Shown here one piece after another: positions 8,014-14,476 of a DNA stretch of 64,000 bases. The position numbers and the translations under genes are program-made. The notes below the pieces were generated by a model, which was given only the letters and a program-made list of their open reading frames with translations, ran no database searches and had not been told where the DNA came from. This stretch comes from Deltaproteobacteria bacterium (GTDB lineage: Bacteria; Desulfobacterota; Desulfobacteria; Desulfobacterales; Desulfosarcinaceae): assembly GCA_020444075.1 (NCBI GenBank), contig JAHLLR010000018.1, positions 1-64,000 of the forward strand, in the 5' to 3' direction. Each line of letters starts with the position of its first letter. The stretch's first letter is position 1.

Positions 8014-8367
8014 TTATCCGCCTTTGACTTCGCCGATTAACATGAGGGTTGAGCCAACGGGAATGACGGTCGCGCCATCAATCACGTTGTTTTCCAGCCA
8101 CATGCTGTAAGCACCGTTGAAACGGATGTTTTGAGCGGTCAGCAAATCATTTGCTGTCATGGGGACTTCTGTGAACTGGTAGCGCGGGCTGGCGCCGTTC
8201 ACAGAAATGGTGATGAAGTTTTCGGACGGAAGCTCGAAGGCTTCTTCGATATCAGCGAAGAAATCTTCTTCAACTTCTTCCTCAACTTCGGTTTGATCTT
8301 CCCAATCAACGGGTTGATCTTGTGGAACTTCTTGCGGAACTTCTTGCTCGGGATTTAGGTTTGTCAT
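8014..8367 (-). CDS. Ubiquitin-like protein ending in Gly-Gly
   Basis: 117 residues from MTNLNPEQEV; this ATG is preceded by TGGAGGAAACC, and the longer frame starts inside that site. Residues 1-48 are an acidic, Pro/Gln/Glu-rich tail. Residues 50-117 fit a beta-grasp fold: strands FITISVNG and RYQFTEVPM, helix TANDLLTAQN, strand YSMWLEN, then VIPVGSTLMLIGEVKGG with a terminal G116-G117 ready for adenylation. The exposed di-Gly needs no cleavage. First gene of the cassette, directly behind a consensus promoter. Prok_Ub or MoaD-like by pattern; the conjugation targets are unknown. Confidence 0.75.
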   Translation of the reverse strand: MTNLNPEQEVPQEVPQDQPVDWEDQTEVEEEVEEDFFADIEEAFELPSENFITISVNGASPRYQFTEVPMTANDLLTAQNIRFNGAYSMWLENNVIDGATVIPVGSTLMLIGEVKGG

Positions 8368-8394
8368 GGTTTCCTCCAAAAATAATATGATGGT

Positions 8395-8423
8395 ATTTTA
8401 GTTGATAATGGAATAGTTGTCAA
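8395..8423 (-). promoter_or_regulatory. Sigma70-type promoter for the Ubl-E2-JAB-E1 operon
   Basis: On minus: -35 TTGACA at 8423-8418, 17-bp spacer, -10 TAAAAT at 8400-8395. The Ubl start is 28 bp further on. Confidence 0.8.
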
Positions 8424-8437
8424 CCAATTAGTTGACA
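8418..8437. promoter_or_regulatory. Operator-like dyad shared by divergent promoters
   Basis: The inverted repeat TGTCAACCAATTAGTTGACA contains the -35 boxes of both divergent promoters. Three TAGTTG(A/T) direct repeats, about 16 bp apart (8399, 8414, 8430), run through the region. A regulator bound here would control both directions. Confidence 0.65.
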
Positions 8438-8460
8438 TATATAACAATTTAATCTATAAT
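8432..8460 (+). promoter_or_regulatory. Sigma70-type promoter for the HTH/terminase-small-like gene
   Basis: -35 TTGACA at 8432-8437, 17-bp spacer, -10 TATAAT at 8455-8460: both boxes match consensus exactly. Confidence 0.85.
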
Positions 8461-8472
8461 TGCCGTTAGGCA
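8461..8472 (+). repeat. Mini-hairpin TGCCGTTAGGCA with T-run
   Basis: 4-bp stem, GTTA tetraloop, followed by seven T within the 5' leader of the HTH gene. The core GCCGTTAGGC recurs at 13641, 32748, 32927 and 34088, always in the same orientation. Here it could act as a weak attenuator. Confidence 0.6.
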
Positions 8473-8491
8473 TTTTTTTATGGGAGCATTT

Positions 8492-9133
8492 ATGAAACGA
8501 ACGCCAATCGAAGAAGTAGAGGCAGTAGGGGCAATGACACGCCGGGAATTGCCAGAGGGTAAACGAACGATCACTTTACGGGCGGATGAGCGCAAGGAAT
8601 TTCTGCGGAAAGAAATGGTTTCGAAAGCGGTGGTACTTTTCCTTGATCTTGAACAGCACCACACCTGGAAACAGATTGCAGAGGAACTGGAAATTTCAAT
8701 GGTCACTTTGAAAGAACTGACCAAATCGAAAGAATTTGTTGAACACTACAATGCACATTTCGCAGAACTTGGCACTGATCCGCGTCTTAGGGCGGCCCGT
8801 GCAAAGGTGACGGACCTGCTGCCGAAAGCGGTTGAAACCCTTGAAAATCTCTTGACTGACAGTCGATCTCCCACGGTTCAGTTGAACGCGGCCAAAGAGG
8901 TGATCCGGCTCAACGGTCTGGTTGAAACTGACAAGGGATCGTCTGACCGGTCTGAACTGGCGGAATTCCTCAAGAAAGCCAATGTTGCCATTGGCGAAGT
9001 CAATATGAATATCACGCCGCCAGATTTCCAGAAGACAATCGAACAGTATCAAAACGGTGAATTTATCGAAGCGCAATATGAGACGCTAAAAAACAATCCC
9101 GAAATGGTCGGGATCGAAGAAGAAGAAGAATAA
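8492..9133 (+). CDS. HTH protein resembling a terminase small subunit
   Basis: 213 residues from MKRTPIEEVE, placed by GGGAGCATTT; an earlier in-frame ATG at 8480 is inside that site. Residues 55-90 form a helix-turn-helix (WKQIAEELEISMVTLKEL). They are followed by a helical block (LLPKAVETLENLLTD, then QLNAAKEVIRLNGL), the usual order in small terminase subunits that recognise packaging sites. The tail is acidic (EEEEE). It is the only plus-strand gene in the early region and lies 33 kb from the large terminase, so a regulatory role is a real alternative. Confidence 0.6.
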   Translation: MKRTPIEEVEAVGAMTRRELPEGKRTITLRADERKEFLRKEMVSKAVVLFLDLEQHHTWKQIAEELEISMVTLKELTKSKEFVEHYNAHFAELGTDPRLRAARAKVTDLLPKAVETLENLLTDSRSPTVQLNAAKEVIRLNGLVETDKGSSDRSELAEFLKKANVAIGEVNMNITPPDFQKTIEQYQNGEFIEAQYETLKNNPEMVGIEEEEE

Positions 9134-9157
9134 TTATTTCATTTTTTTACTCCCCTG

Positions 9158-9183
9158 AAAGCCCCGTGAAATCGGGGTTTTTT
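9158..9183 (+). terminator. Rho-independent terminator
   Basis: GCCCCG-tgaaat-CGGGGT stem followed by six T, 25 bp after the HTH gene stop. Confidence 0.85.
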
Positions 9184-9418
9184 ATACGAAATACTTCATG
9201 TTGGAATAAATCTCTCCGATCGGGCCGGTTTTCTGGACCAGATTTTCAGCGGTCAGTAAAAGTGCGGCTTTTGCCACCGCCACCGGGTGTTTCTTATCTT
9301 CATCGGATAATCCACCGCAGTACCAGGCTTCCTGCATGTTTTTGTCGAATTGATCAAGAAAGGCCTGCAGCAGCTTGGCAACTTCCGGATTAATTACATT
9401 GCTGGATAAGTGTGCCAT
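9182..9418 (-). CDS. Hypothetical protein
   Basis: A 78-residue, mostly helical protein (MAHLSSNVINPEV start). It overlaps the preceding minus-strand gene by 29 bp and ends against the terminator of the convergent HTH gene. No recognised domain. Confidence 0.6.
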   Translation of the reverse strand: MAHLSSNVINPEVAKLLQAFLDQFDKNMQEAWYCGGLSDEDKKHPVAVAKAALLLTAENLVQKTGPIGEIYSNMKYFV

Positions 9419-9758
9419 CTTTATCCCACTTTTTCTTCAATTTGTCCTCAAGGACATAGCTGTCGTCATTCGCCTTTTTCAGATCATCAAACCAATCCGG
9501 CTTGAAGTCCGCATCATCGACATGCCATTCAAGCGCGTCCATGGCGTAATAGCGCACCCAGTCCAGTGCTTCGTTCATTTCCTCAAGGTTTTTGATGCGT
9601 TCTTTTAAGATATCGATCTCTGTCGACTGGCCTTCAATGTGTGGTTCAGCCACACCGGGATCTTCCGAGAACATATCGCAAGCGTCATTCCAGGCTTCAT
9701 CGGCATCTTTTCCGATACCGGAAATGGTCAGATCAAAATAAAAACGTTTCTTTTTCAT
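9390..9758 (-). CDS. Hypothetical acidic protein
   Basis: A 122-residue, acidic, Trp-rich helical protein with an N-terminal strand (KKRFYFDLTISG). A palindrome variant lies at its 5' end and encodes ISGIGK. It overlaps the upstream gene by ATGA. The N-terminus resembles small phage proteins with a double-psi or dodecin-like strand-helix start, but that is not enough to name it. Confidence 0.6.
   Translation of the reverse strand: MKKKRFYFDLTISGIGKDADEAWNDACDMFSEDPGVAEPHIEGQSTEIDILKERIKNLEEMNEALDWVRYYAMDALEWHVDDADFKPDWFDDLKKANDDSYVLEDKLKKKWDKDGTLIQQCN
9709..9724. repeat. Palindrome copy 5 of 20 (one mismatch)
   Basis: TTTCCGATACCGGAAA. Inside the 9390-9758 gene, read as ISGIGK on minus. Confidence 0.9.
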
Positions 9759-10156
9759 GGTTGCACCGCCTCATCAATATAGCCATAGACCCAGTTACCT
9801 GAGCCGCAATGTGGGCATTCTTTCCCGGGATAGCCTGGTGTGGTAAAGGTTTGCTCACAGGTGCAGCACTGCTTGAGTTTTTCATCCAGTAGATCATCCA
9901 GCTCACTTCGCAGGTGATCCCAGGTCAAGCCATAATTGCAGTCATGGGCGTGGTGCATATTATTGATGATCGTATTCTTATCTTCCTGGGTCAGCACAGA
10001 TAAAAGTTGTGTATCGGTAGGGTCTTTATCGTCCTCGTCTTCCAGTTCGTCACCTAACATCATATCGATGTCGTCTCCGCTCCAAATGGCATACGCAACG
10101 ACTTTATCATCATCGTAACCCTGTATGTGTTCCCGTAATTCTTTTATGGTTGGCAT
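9755..10156 (-). CDS. Protein with C-terminal zinc ribbon
   Basis: 133 residues. Residues 95-120 contain CCTCEQTF and CPHCGSGNW, a four-Cys zinc ribbon. The first 90 residues are acidic and include HHAHDCNYG. Good ribosome-binding site (AGGAGGAAAAATG region). Function unknown. Confidence 0.65.
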   Translation of the reverse strand: MPTIKELREHIQGYDDDKVVAYAIWSGDDIDMMLGDELEDEDDKDPTDTQLLSVLTQEDKNTIINNMHHAHDCNYGLTWDHLRSELDDLLDEKLKQCCTCEQTFTTPGYPGKECPHCGSGNWVYGYIDEAVQP

Positions 10157-10166
10157 TTTTCCTCCT

Positions 10167-10379
10167 TTACAAAAATTTCTCTGTTATCTGAGCGATCAAT
10201 TTGATCCTGGGCTGTTTCTTCCAGGGACGCTTTGTGGGATCACATAAAACGGCGTTTTTGATGCCTTTGTATTTGATCCATCTGATACAGGTTCCGGCAC
10301 TAAAAGCAGGCGAAAAATAGATTTGTGTAACCACTTTCTTGCGCCGGTATGGTTTGTAAATTTTATTGATCTCGATCAT
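10167..10379 (-). CDS. Small basic hypothetical protein
   Basis: 70 residues from MIEINKIYKP, rich in Lys/Arg (pI clearly basic), so possibly nucleic-acid binding. The longer frame to 10409 would start inside the palindrome copy at 10390-10405. The only purine-rich stretch near the ATG is the GGAAATAGG that the palindrome edge supplies. Confidence 0.5.
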   Translation of the reverse strand: MIEINKIYKPYRRKKVVTQIYFSPAFSAGTCIRWIKYKGIKNAVLCDPTKRPWKKQPRIKLIAQITEKFL

Positions 10380-10389
10380 GGTTAGCCTA

Positions 10390-10405
10390 TTTCCGATATC
10401 GGAAA
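10390..10405. repeat. Palindrome copy 6 of 20 (exact)
   Basis: Intergenic, abutting the stop of 10406-10720 and 10 bp upstream of the start of 10167-10379. Confidence 0.95.
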
Positions 10406-10720
10406 TCACATCGGGAATTCACCGAACGAAAGCAGGCAGTCTTCCCAAACCTCGACGCCAGTTTCATCTGAGTGGTCAAAATACAAACGAGCGCAGCCTT
10501 TATCGGCAATATACTGGTAATACTCTGCAATGGCCTCCGGTAGGGCAGTAACCGGTAAAAACGCATCCTGTTCATCAGTGAACACATGCAGACTGAGCGT
10601 ATTGGTTTTACCGATATCCTGATTTTTTTGCATATATGCTTTGATGTATTCTGTGATCGCTTCCAGATCGCTCTGCCGGTCGCCATAACCAAAATCGTTT
10701 TCTCCAAATATTTCAAACAT
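10406..10720 (-). CDS. Hypothetical acidic protein
   Basis: A 104-residue acidic protein (MFEIFGENDFGYGDRQ start) with a helical first half and a strand-rich second half. It is preceded by TTGGAGAAATA and lies just beyond the Ro60 terminator. No family recognised. Confidence 0.6.
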   Translation of the reverse strand: MFEIFGENDFGYGDRQSDLEAITEYIKAYMQKNQDIGKTNTLSLHVFTDEQDAFLPVTALPEAIAEYYQYIADKGCARLYFDHSDETGVEVWEDCLLSFGEFPM

Positions 10721-10730
10721 TATTTCTCCA

Positions 10731-10757
10731 AAAAAAAAGCGGGGAGCAATCCCCGCT
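10731..10757 (-). terminator. Rho-independent terminator after Ro60
   Basis: On minus: AAGCGGGG-attgct-CCCCGCTT followed by a run of T, directly after the TROVE gene stop. Confidence 0.88.
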
Positions 10758-12328
10758 TAGATATTCCCTTTTATGAAGTCGGTAATGATGTTACCGACGT
10801 TGGCGTCAAAACCGGCGATGTCGAGCATACCGCTGTCACTTGGATCAGCAATGCTGAATTCCGTGTTCTCGGTGGCAAGTACAACCAGCTTGGCGTTTGG
10901 ATTGATTTTTTCGCGATACTGCTGGAGCGCTTTATAAGGGTGAATATGACCAGCCCAGGTTTCATTGTCTGTCAATACGACGAACAGATCATAAAACTCA
11001 TCTTTGCGTGCAGCATCGATCATCGGCAGGGCACAATCGGTGGCGCCGAACATCATGCCACTAACCCTGCTGACAATCTTCTGGACACTGTCACCAGCCT
11101 GGATATCCAGCCGTTTGAAATTGTGCGAAAAAGCATTGATGGTCAGGTTACCGCAGTTCTGGAACACCTTGATTATGGCTGCAGCAGCCTCCCTGGCAGA
11201 AATACCGGGTAAAACTTCGCCGCCCATCGATCCGCTCACATCCAGACCGATACTGATGCGCAGGCCCATATCTTCCACATTCTTGAGCGCCATGGAAAAA
11301 GCCTGTTCGAGTGCATCTACGATCTCAACACTGACGGCCCATTCACGGCCGTGCTCATTCTTGCCATTCTTATAGGTCATGAGCGCTAGAAAGAGCTGCA
11401 GTGGATGAACGTTCATGGCGGAAATTGATGATTGATCCTTGATGCGGTCACTTAAAAACATCACCCATTCCGGATCATCCATGACACTAGCCATCGCCAT
11501 GCGGGCCAGGGATCGTATGATCGAGATATAGCCCATATTTGTAGACAGCGATCGCCAGACATTTGGCGATTTCAACCATTCGGTTGGAACGACTTCAAAC
11601 GGTGCCTTATAGATATCGATCAGGTCAACGACCGTTTCTTCATCTTCGGCTTTTTTGATCAATTCCAGACCTTTGACCAGCCCGAACAGTTTGTCGTTGA
11701 TATCGTCGTGACCGGTTGCCCAGCGGTACAGGATCAGGTGTTGCTGATCTTTTGGAACCGGATGGGTCAGGCGCAATAAATCTTTATGGCTCCAACCGTT
11801 ACGGCTCTGATACTTTGCCATGGCATAAGACAGCCGATAGGCTTCTTTTTCGGTGTAAAACCTGGAGATGGCTCGTTTAAAAGCGCGTCCCCAGCCTTTG
11901 CCAAACGAACGGGCGTAGGAAATCGCGTCAAATAACTGTGTCGGTGTCGCACACATGACGCCCATGTATTCATACGCTTTTCCATTGATCTGCGGGAACG
12001 GTGACGCCAGTGCCATGCCGAGCACTAACAAGGAAGGATCGACTTTATAAGCCCGGTTATTGGCTTTGACATCCAAAGCCAACTCCAACGCCTGTAAAGC
12101 GCCTTCTTCCGTTGCCATGAATTCTTTGAGGAAATTCATAGTGTTTGCGATTTTCCGGTCCTTGCCAACATAATATGATCCGTTTTCCGACCCTAATATC
12201 AGAAAACGAAGCATTTTAGTCTGGTCATTGACCGTAAAGACGTAACCCCCTGCGTTATTCATCACCTGGTCAGAACGAACCTTGACCATTTGATCCCCGT
12301 TTTCACTTACGACGTAATCCTTATTCAT
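10757..12328 (-). CDS. Ro60/TROVE-domain RNA-binding protein (Rsr-like)
   Basis: 523 residues. Residues 25-340 match the TROVE HEAT-repeat ring (MLRFLILGSENGSYYVG near the start is a hallmark). Residues 350-520 form a von Willebrand A domain with an intact MIDAS: DVSGSM at 363-368, Thr in FGATD and Asp in LTDN (454). Ro proteins bind small Y RNAs and misfolded RNAs, and in bacteria can tether exonucleases. The ATG follows CGGAGGCTAA. A terminator lies downstream, and a structured RNA gene with its own promoter lies immediately upstream on the same strand, as for Y RNA next to rsr in Deinococcus. Confidence 0.93.
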   Translation of the reverse strand: MNKDYVVSENGDQMVKVRSDQVMNNAGGYVFTVNDQTKMLRFLILGSENGSYYVGKDRKIANTMNFLKEFMATEEGALQALELALDVKANNRAYKVDPSLLVLGMALASPFPQINGKAYEYMGVMCATPTQLFDAISYARSFGKGWGRAFKRAISRFYTEKEAYRLSYAMAKYQSRNGWSHKDLLRLTHPVPKDQQHLILYRWATGHDDINDKLFGLVKGLELIKKAEDEETVVDLIDIYKAPFEVVPTEWLKSPNVWRSLSTNMGYISIIRSLARMAMASVMDDPEWVMFLSDRIKDQSSISAMNVHPLQLFLALMTYKNGKNEHGREWAVSVEIVDALEQAFSMALKNVEDMGLRISIGLDVSGSMGGEVLPGISAREAAAAIIKVFQNCGNLTINAFSHNFKRLDIQAGDSVQKIVSRVSGMMFGATDCALPMIDAARKDEFYDLFVVLTDNETWAGHIHPYKALQQYREKINPNAKLVVLATENTEFSIADPSDSGMLDIAGFDANVGNIITDFIKGNI

Positions 12329-12415
12329 TTAGCCTCCGATAATGTGTTTCCGATGAAAAGAGCCGAGACTGTCAGACGACGGGTATTGACTAACAAATCT
12401 CGGCTCTTTTACTGT

Positions 12416-12490
12416 AATCGAGATAAAAGGTGAATTGGGAGTATGGGTCAAATTAGCAGTTTGATATAACCCAATTCGAGCGCCTCGATT
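12416..12490 (-). repeat. RNA module 1
   Basis: Closing helix AATCGAG/CTCGATT (7 bp); inner helix GAATTGGG/CCCAATTC (8 bp); apical TCAAA/TTTGA. Confidence 0.75.
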
Positions 12491-12503
12491 ATTTACTTTT
12501 TAA

Positions 12504-12588
12504 TGGCGAGAAAGTTGATGCGGTGGAGTTTTTTTGATCAAATTTTAAGAAGGTTTGAGGGGTATAACCCACCACGGTCGCCTCGCCA
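12504..12588 (-). repeat. RNA module 2
   Basis: Closing helix TGGCGAG/CTCGCCA (7 bp); inner helix GGTGG/CCACC; apical TCAAA/TTTGA. Helices covary with module 1 while the GGCG, GTTATA and TCAAC segments are kept. Confidence 0.75.
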
Positions 12589-12602
12589 TATTTACAATTG
12601 GA

Positions 12603-12668
12603 TTTTCGAAGTAGTTGATTTTGTGGGAGTAATATTCTGAATGAAATAACCCGCAAAGACGCCTCGAT
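12603..12668 (-). repeat. RNA module 3
   Basis: Closing helix ATCGAG/CTTCGA with one bulge; inner helix TTGTGGG/CCCGCAA with one G-U pair; no apical TCAAA hairpin. Confidence 0.65.
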
Positions 12669-12745
12669 ACATGACTGGAAGTAGAGTGGCTACCGATAAT
12701 TGGAGGTACAGATAAGAGAGTGTTTTTTTCCAGTCGTGTAGTAAT

Positions 12746-12775
12746 AGTATAACATTTGGAGTATAAATATGTCAA
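12746..12775 (-). promoter_or_regulatory. Promoter for the Ro60-linked RNA
   Basis: On minus: -35 TTGACA at 12775-12770, 18-bp spacer, -10 TATACT at 12751-12746. Predicted start near 12739. Confidence 0.78.
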
Positions 12776-12830
12776 GTGAATTTCAGGATTAGTTTAACAT
12801 TTGTTCTATGAAATTGTCAAGGAAAAAATA

Positions 12831-12859
12831 TTTACATGGTGAAACAGTTGGATTAAAAT
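12831..12859 (+). promoter_or_regulatory. Promoter giving a leaderless mRNA
   Basis: -35 TTTACA at 12831-12836, 17-bp spacer, -10 TAAAAT at 12854-12859. The next ATG is 7 nt beyond the -10 box, so transcription should start at the start codon. Confidence 0.65.
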
Positions 12860-12865
12860 TGGTGC

Positions 12866-13063
12866 ATGAGTGAGATGAAAGAGTGTTGTTACTGCAATAT
12901 GGATATTCCGTCGAAGGCACGAATTTGTCCTTACTGTGGCAATGATCCGGATTATATTGGCAGCGATGCGCATAAATCCAGGAAGAACGCAGAAAAGTTC
13001 TTCCTGATTATGCTGGCATTTTTTATCACGGTTGCCTGCCTGATCTTTGCAATGGGGGCTTAA
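12866..13063 (+). CDS. Zinc-ribbon protein with C-terminal membrane helix
   Basis: 65 residues. CCYCNMD and CPYCGND provide a four-Cys zinc ribbon at residues 7-27, and FFLIMLAFFITVACLIFAM at about 45-63 is a single transmembrane helix, so the zinc module faces the cytoplasm or is tail-anchored. There is no ribosome-binding site, but a promoter places the transcript start at the ATG. It is divergent from the Ro60 RNA and isolated from other plus-strand genes. Its stop overlaps that of the convergent neighbour. Confidence 0.65.
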   Translation: MSEMKECCYCNMDIPSKARICPYCGNDPDYIGSDAHKSRKNAEKFFLIMLAFFITVACLIFAMGA

Positions 13064-13380
13064 TCCCACATCGTTCGAAGGCGGTTCTTGACGGTTTCAA
13101 CCCGCTCGGGTGTGATACTGTCGATAATTCCTTTGGCAATATCCAGGAATTTCTTATTGCTCAGGCGTGTTGAGAATGCTCCCTTGGGGTATCCGGCTGC
13201 CTGCAGCTCGTTATGGATAATGGTGACGAATTTGGCATTCACCATGGAATAGTCCATCATGCTGTAAGATTTCCAATGCCCATTTTCTTCATAATTAACT
13301 TTTGGAAAATGTCCCGCCAGAAGAAGCTGGCGTAATTTCTCATCTGCCATTTTGCTTACTAATCGATTTACTTTTGCCAT
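13060..13380 (-). CDS. Hypothetical protein
   Basis: A 106-residue helical protein (MAKVNRLVSKMADEK start) with a good site (AGGAGGTTATC). Central SYSMMDYSMVNAKFV and a basic C-terminal helix. No family recognised. Confidence 0.6.
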   Translation of the reverse strand: MAKVNRLVSKMADEKLRQLLLAGHFPKVNYEENGHWKSYSMMDYSMVNAKFVTIIHNELQAAGYPKGAFSTRLSNKKFLDIAKGIIDSITPERVETVKNRLRTMWD

Positions 13381-13389
13381 GATAACCTC

Positions 13390-13614
13390 CTATGAATTAT
13401 GTCTTTGATACCATCGGTCCTGCTGCTTGCCGGTCAGGCAGTCGCAGTTCCAGTGGTTGTCGATGCAGTCCTCCCCGCAGAGCGGGCAGTTGGTTGTAGA
13501 AATGACTACCAGGTCAGTTGCGATCGCGGATAATAATTCTTCCGCCTCGGCCTGAACCTGGTCGGGATCGTTGATGTGAACTCCTACGATCAGATGATCC
13601 TGAATTCTTTTCAT
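13390..13614 (-). CDS. Small zinc-finger protein
   Basis: 74 residues from MKRIQDHLIV, placed by AAGGAGAAAATCA. CPLCGEDC and the later HWNCDC give a likely zinc site in the second half; the first half is a short alpha/beta segment. Function unknown. Confidence 0.6.
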   Translation of the reverse strand: MKRIQDHLIVGVHINDPDQVQAEAEELLSAIATDLVVISTTNCPLCGEDCIDNHWNCDCLTGKQQDRWYQRHNS

Positions 13615-13638
13615 TGATTTTCTCCTTACAATCAAAAA

Positions 13639-13652
13639 GTGCCGTTAGGCAC
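13639..13652. repeat. Mini-hairpin GTGCCGTTAGGCAC
   Basis: Five-bp stem with GTTA loop, in the gap between 13657 and 13614; same core as at 8461. Confidence 0.6.
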
Positions 13653-13656
13653 CTAT

Positions 13657-13812
13657 TTATTCCGCCAGTATTTCGATATCCATCTGTAGTACGGCACCCT
13701 GCCACTCGTTCTGATAGATGCTGGTTTCCAGAGGAACCAGTGTCAGCTTGATGGTTGTGACTGATATAGACTGCTGCCTCCGGAAATTCAATCCGTGAGT
13801 GTCTTTCTGCAT
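13657..13812 (-). pseudogene. Short or 5'-truncated ORF (51 aa from ATG)
   Basis: Reads MQKDTHGLNF and ends MDIEILAE. The frame stays open and protein-like for 33 more codons upstream, to an in-frame TAG near 13915, without a usable start, so it may be the 3' end of a decayed gene. The 186 bp between 13813 and 13998 hold no other gene that I can support. Confidence 0.35.
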
Positions 13813-13998
13813 GTCATAATTACTGCAGCCGGGAGGGATGATAAATATGCCGGCATTGGTGAGTTTTGTGCCAAAGCCCGGCCGGGGATTTGATACCCCG
13901 ATCTCTCGCGGCTACGAGATTTTACTTAAACTAGCAGGACGGTCAGAGAGGCTGGCAATAACAAGGAGGGGTGGGGAATACTCACTGATATATATTTA

Positions 13999-14406
13999 TT
14001 ACATATGGATACTAACTGTGTCAAGAGTATAGGAAGGTTTTCTTGTTTTTGCGGCACCCAACGCATAGCCGATAACTGACAAGGGTGTTTCCGGCCAACA
14101 GATCGCTTGTATACCGTGAGGTGTACTTATCTGGTAAAAATGAGCGCTTTCTTTGTGAGCCGAACATTCCAGCGCGACCCTGCCTACGGTTGGTATCTGC
14201 AGGACGACCTCAACCTTGACGGCATCATGCTCAATATTCAATTTTTCAATTGCTTTAGCAGTCTGGACGTAAGGTTTTAGTTCATCGGGTAAGGACCTGA
14301 CCGCAATTGCCTCGCGTTCTTTCCAGAACGCTTCATAACGATCCACTTCTTTTATGGCACTGCGCAGAAGAGCGTCGAAGCCATTATCAATATACGTTTC
14401 CGACAT
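13999..14406 (-). CDS. Hypothetical protein whose start codon lies in the palindrome
   Basis: 135 residues from MSETYIDNGF. The ATG is the centre of a palindrome variant (TTTCCGATGTCGGAAA on minus), with AAAGGATTTCCG as its ribosome-binding region. A repressor sitting on this site would also block initiation. The protein is alpha/beta, with a strand pair (KVEVVLQIPTVGRVALE). No family recognised. Confidence 0.6.
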   Translation of the reverse strand: MSETYIDNGFDALLRSAIKEVDRYEAFWKEREAIAVRSLPDELKPYVQTAKAIEKLNIEHDAVKVEVVLQIPTVGRVALECSAHKESAHFYQISTPHGIQAICWPETPLSVIGYALGAAKTRKPSYTLDTVSIHM

Positions 14407-14476
14407 CGGAAATCCTTTCTGGTTGATTTTCTTCTTCGTGAAGATTGACGGCATGCAATATTTCAACATTCATCAT
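14387..14476 (-). CDS. Possible 29-aa overlapping peptide
   Basis: MMNVEILHAV overlaps the upstream stop as ATGATG and runs through the palindrome in the SDVGN frame. It may only serve to couple translation of the 13999-14406 gene. Confidence 0.3.
   Translation of the reverse strand: MMNVEILHAVNLHEEENQPERISDVGNVY
14397..14412. repeat. Palindrome copy 7 of 20 (one mismatch)
   Basis: The centre reads ATGT on minus and provides the ATG of the 13999-14406 gene. Confidence 0.9.

Larger units (their letters stand above)
12356..12739 (-). ncRNA. Tandem structured RNA upstream of Ro60 (candidate Y-like RNA)
   Basis: No protein gene fits here. On minus, a promoter predicts a start at about 12739, exactly where a 12-bp helix (12739-12728 with 12680-12669) opens. 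Three related modules follow (12668-12603, 12588-12504, 12490-12416). Each is closed by an NCGAG/CUCGN helix, then has GGCG, an inner 5-8 bp helix, a GUUAU...ACU internal loop and UCAAC or UCACC before closing. The second and third contain the same UCAAA/UUUGA hairpin. The RNA ends in a 13-bp hairpin (12410-12398 with 12368-12356) and UUUU. Module size (about 66-85 nt) is tRNA-like. The Y-RNA reading is inferred from the Ro60 neighbour; the RNA could be processed into pieces. Confidence 0.7.

Noticed and set aside
13860-13935. tRNA-like 3' half on minus (CGGGG, TATCAAAT, CCCCG arm followed by GGCCGGG)
   Set aside because: The T-loop has eight bases with an inserted A, no matching 5' acceptor strand lies upstream, and the anticodon arm has a six-base loop. 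It is probably chance or a degraded relic.
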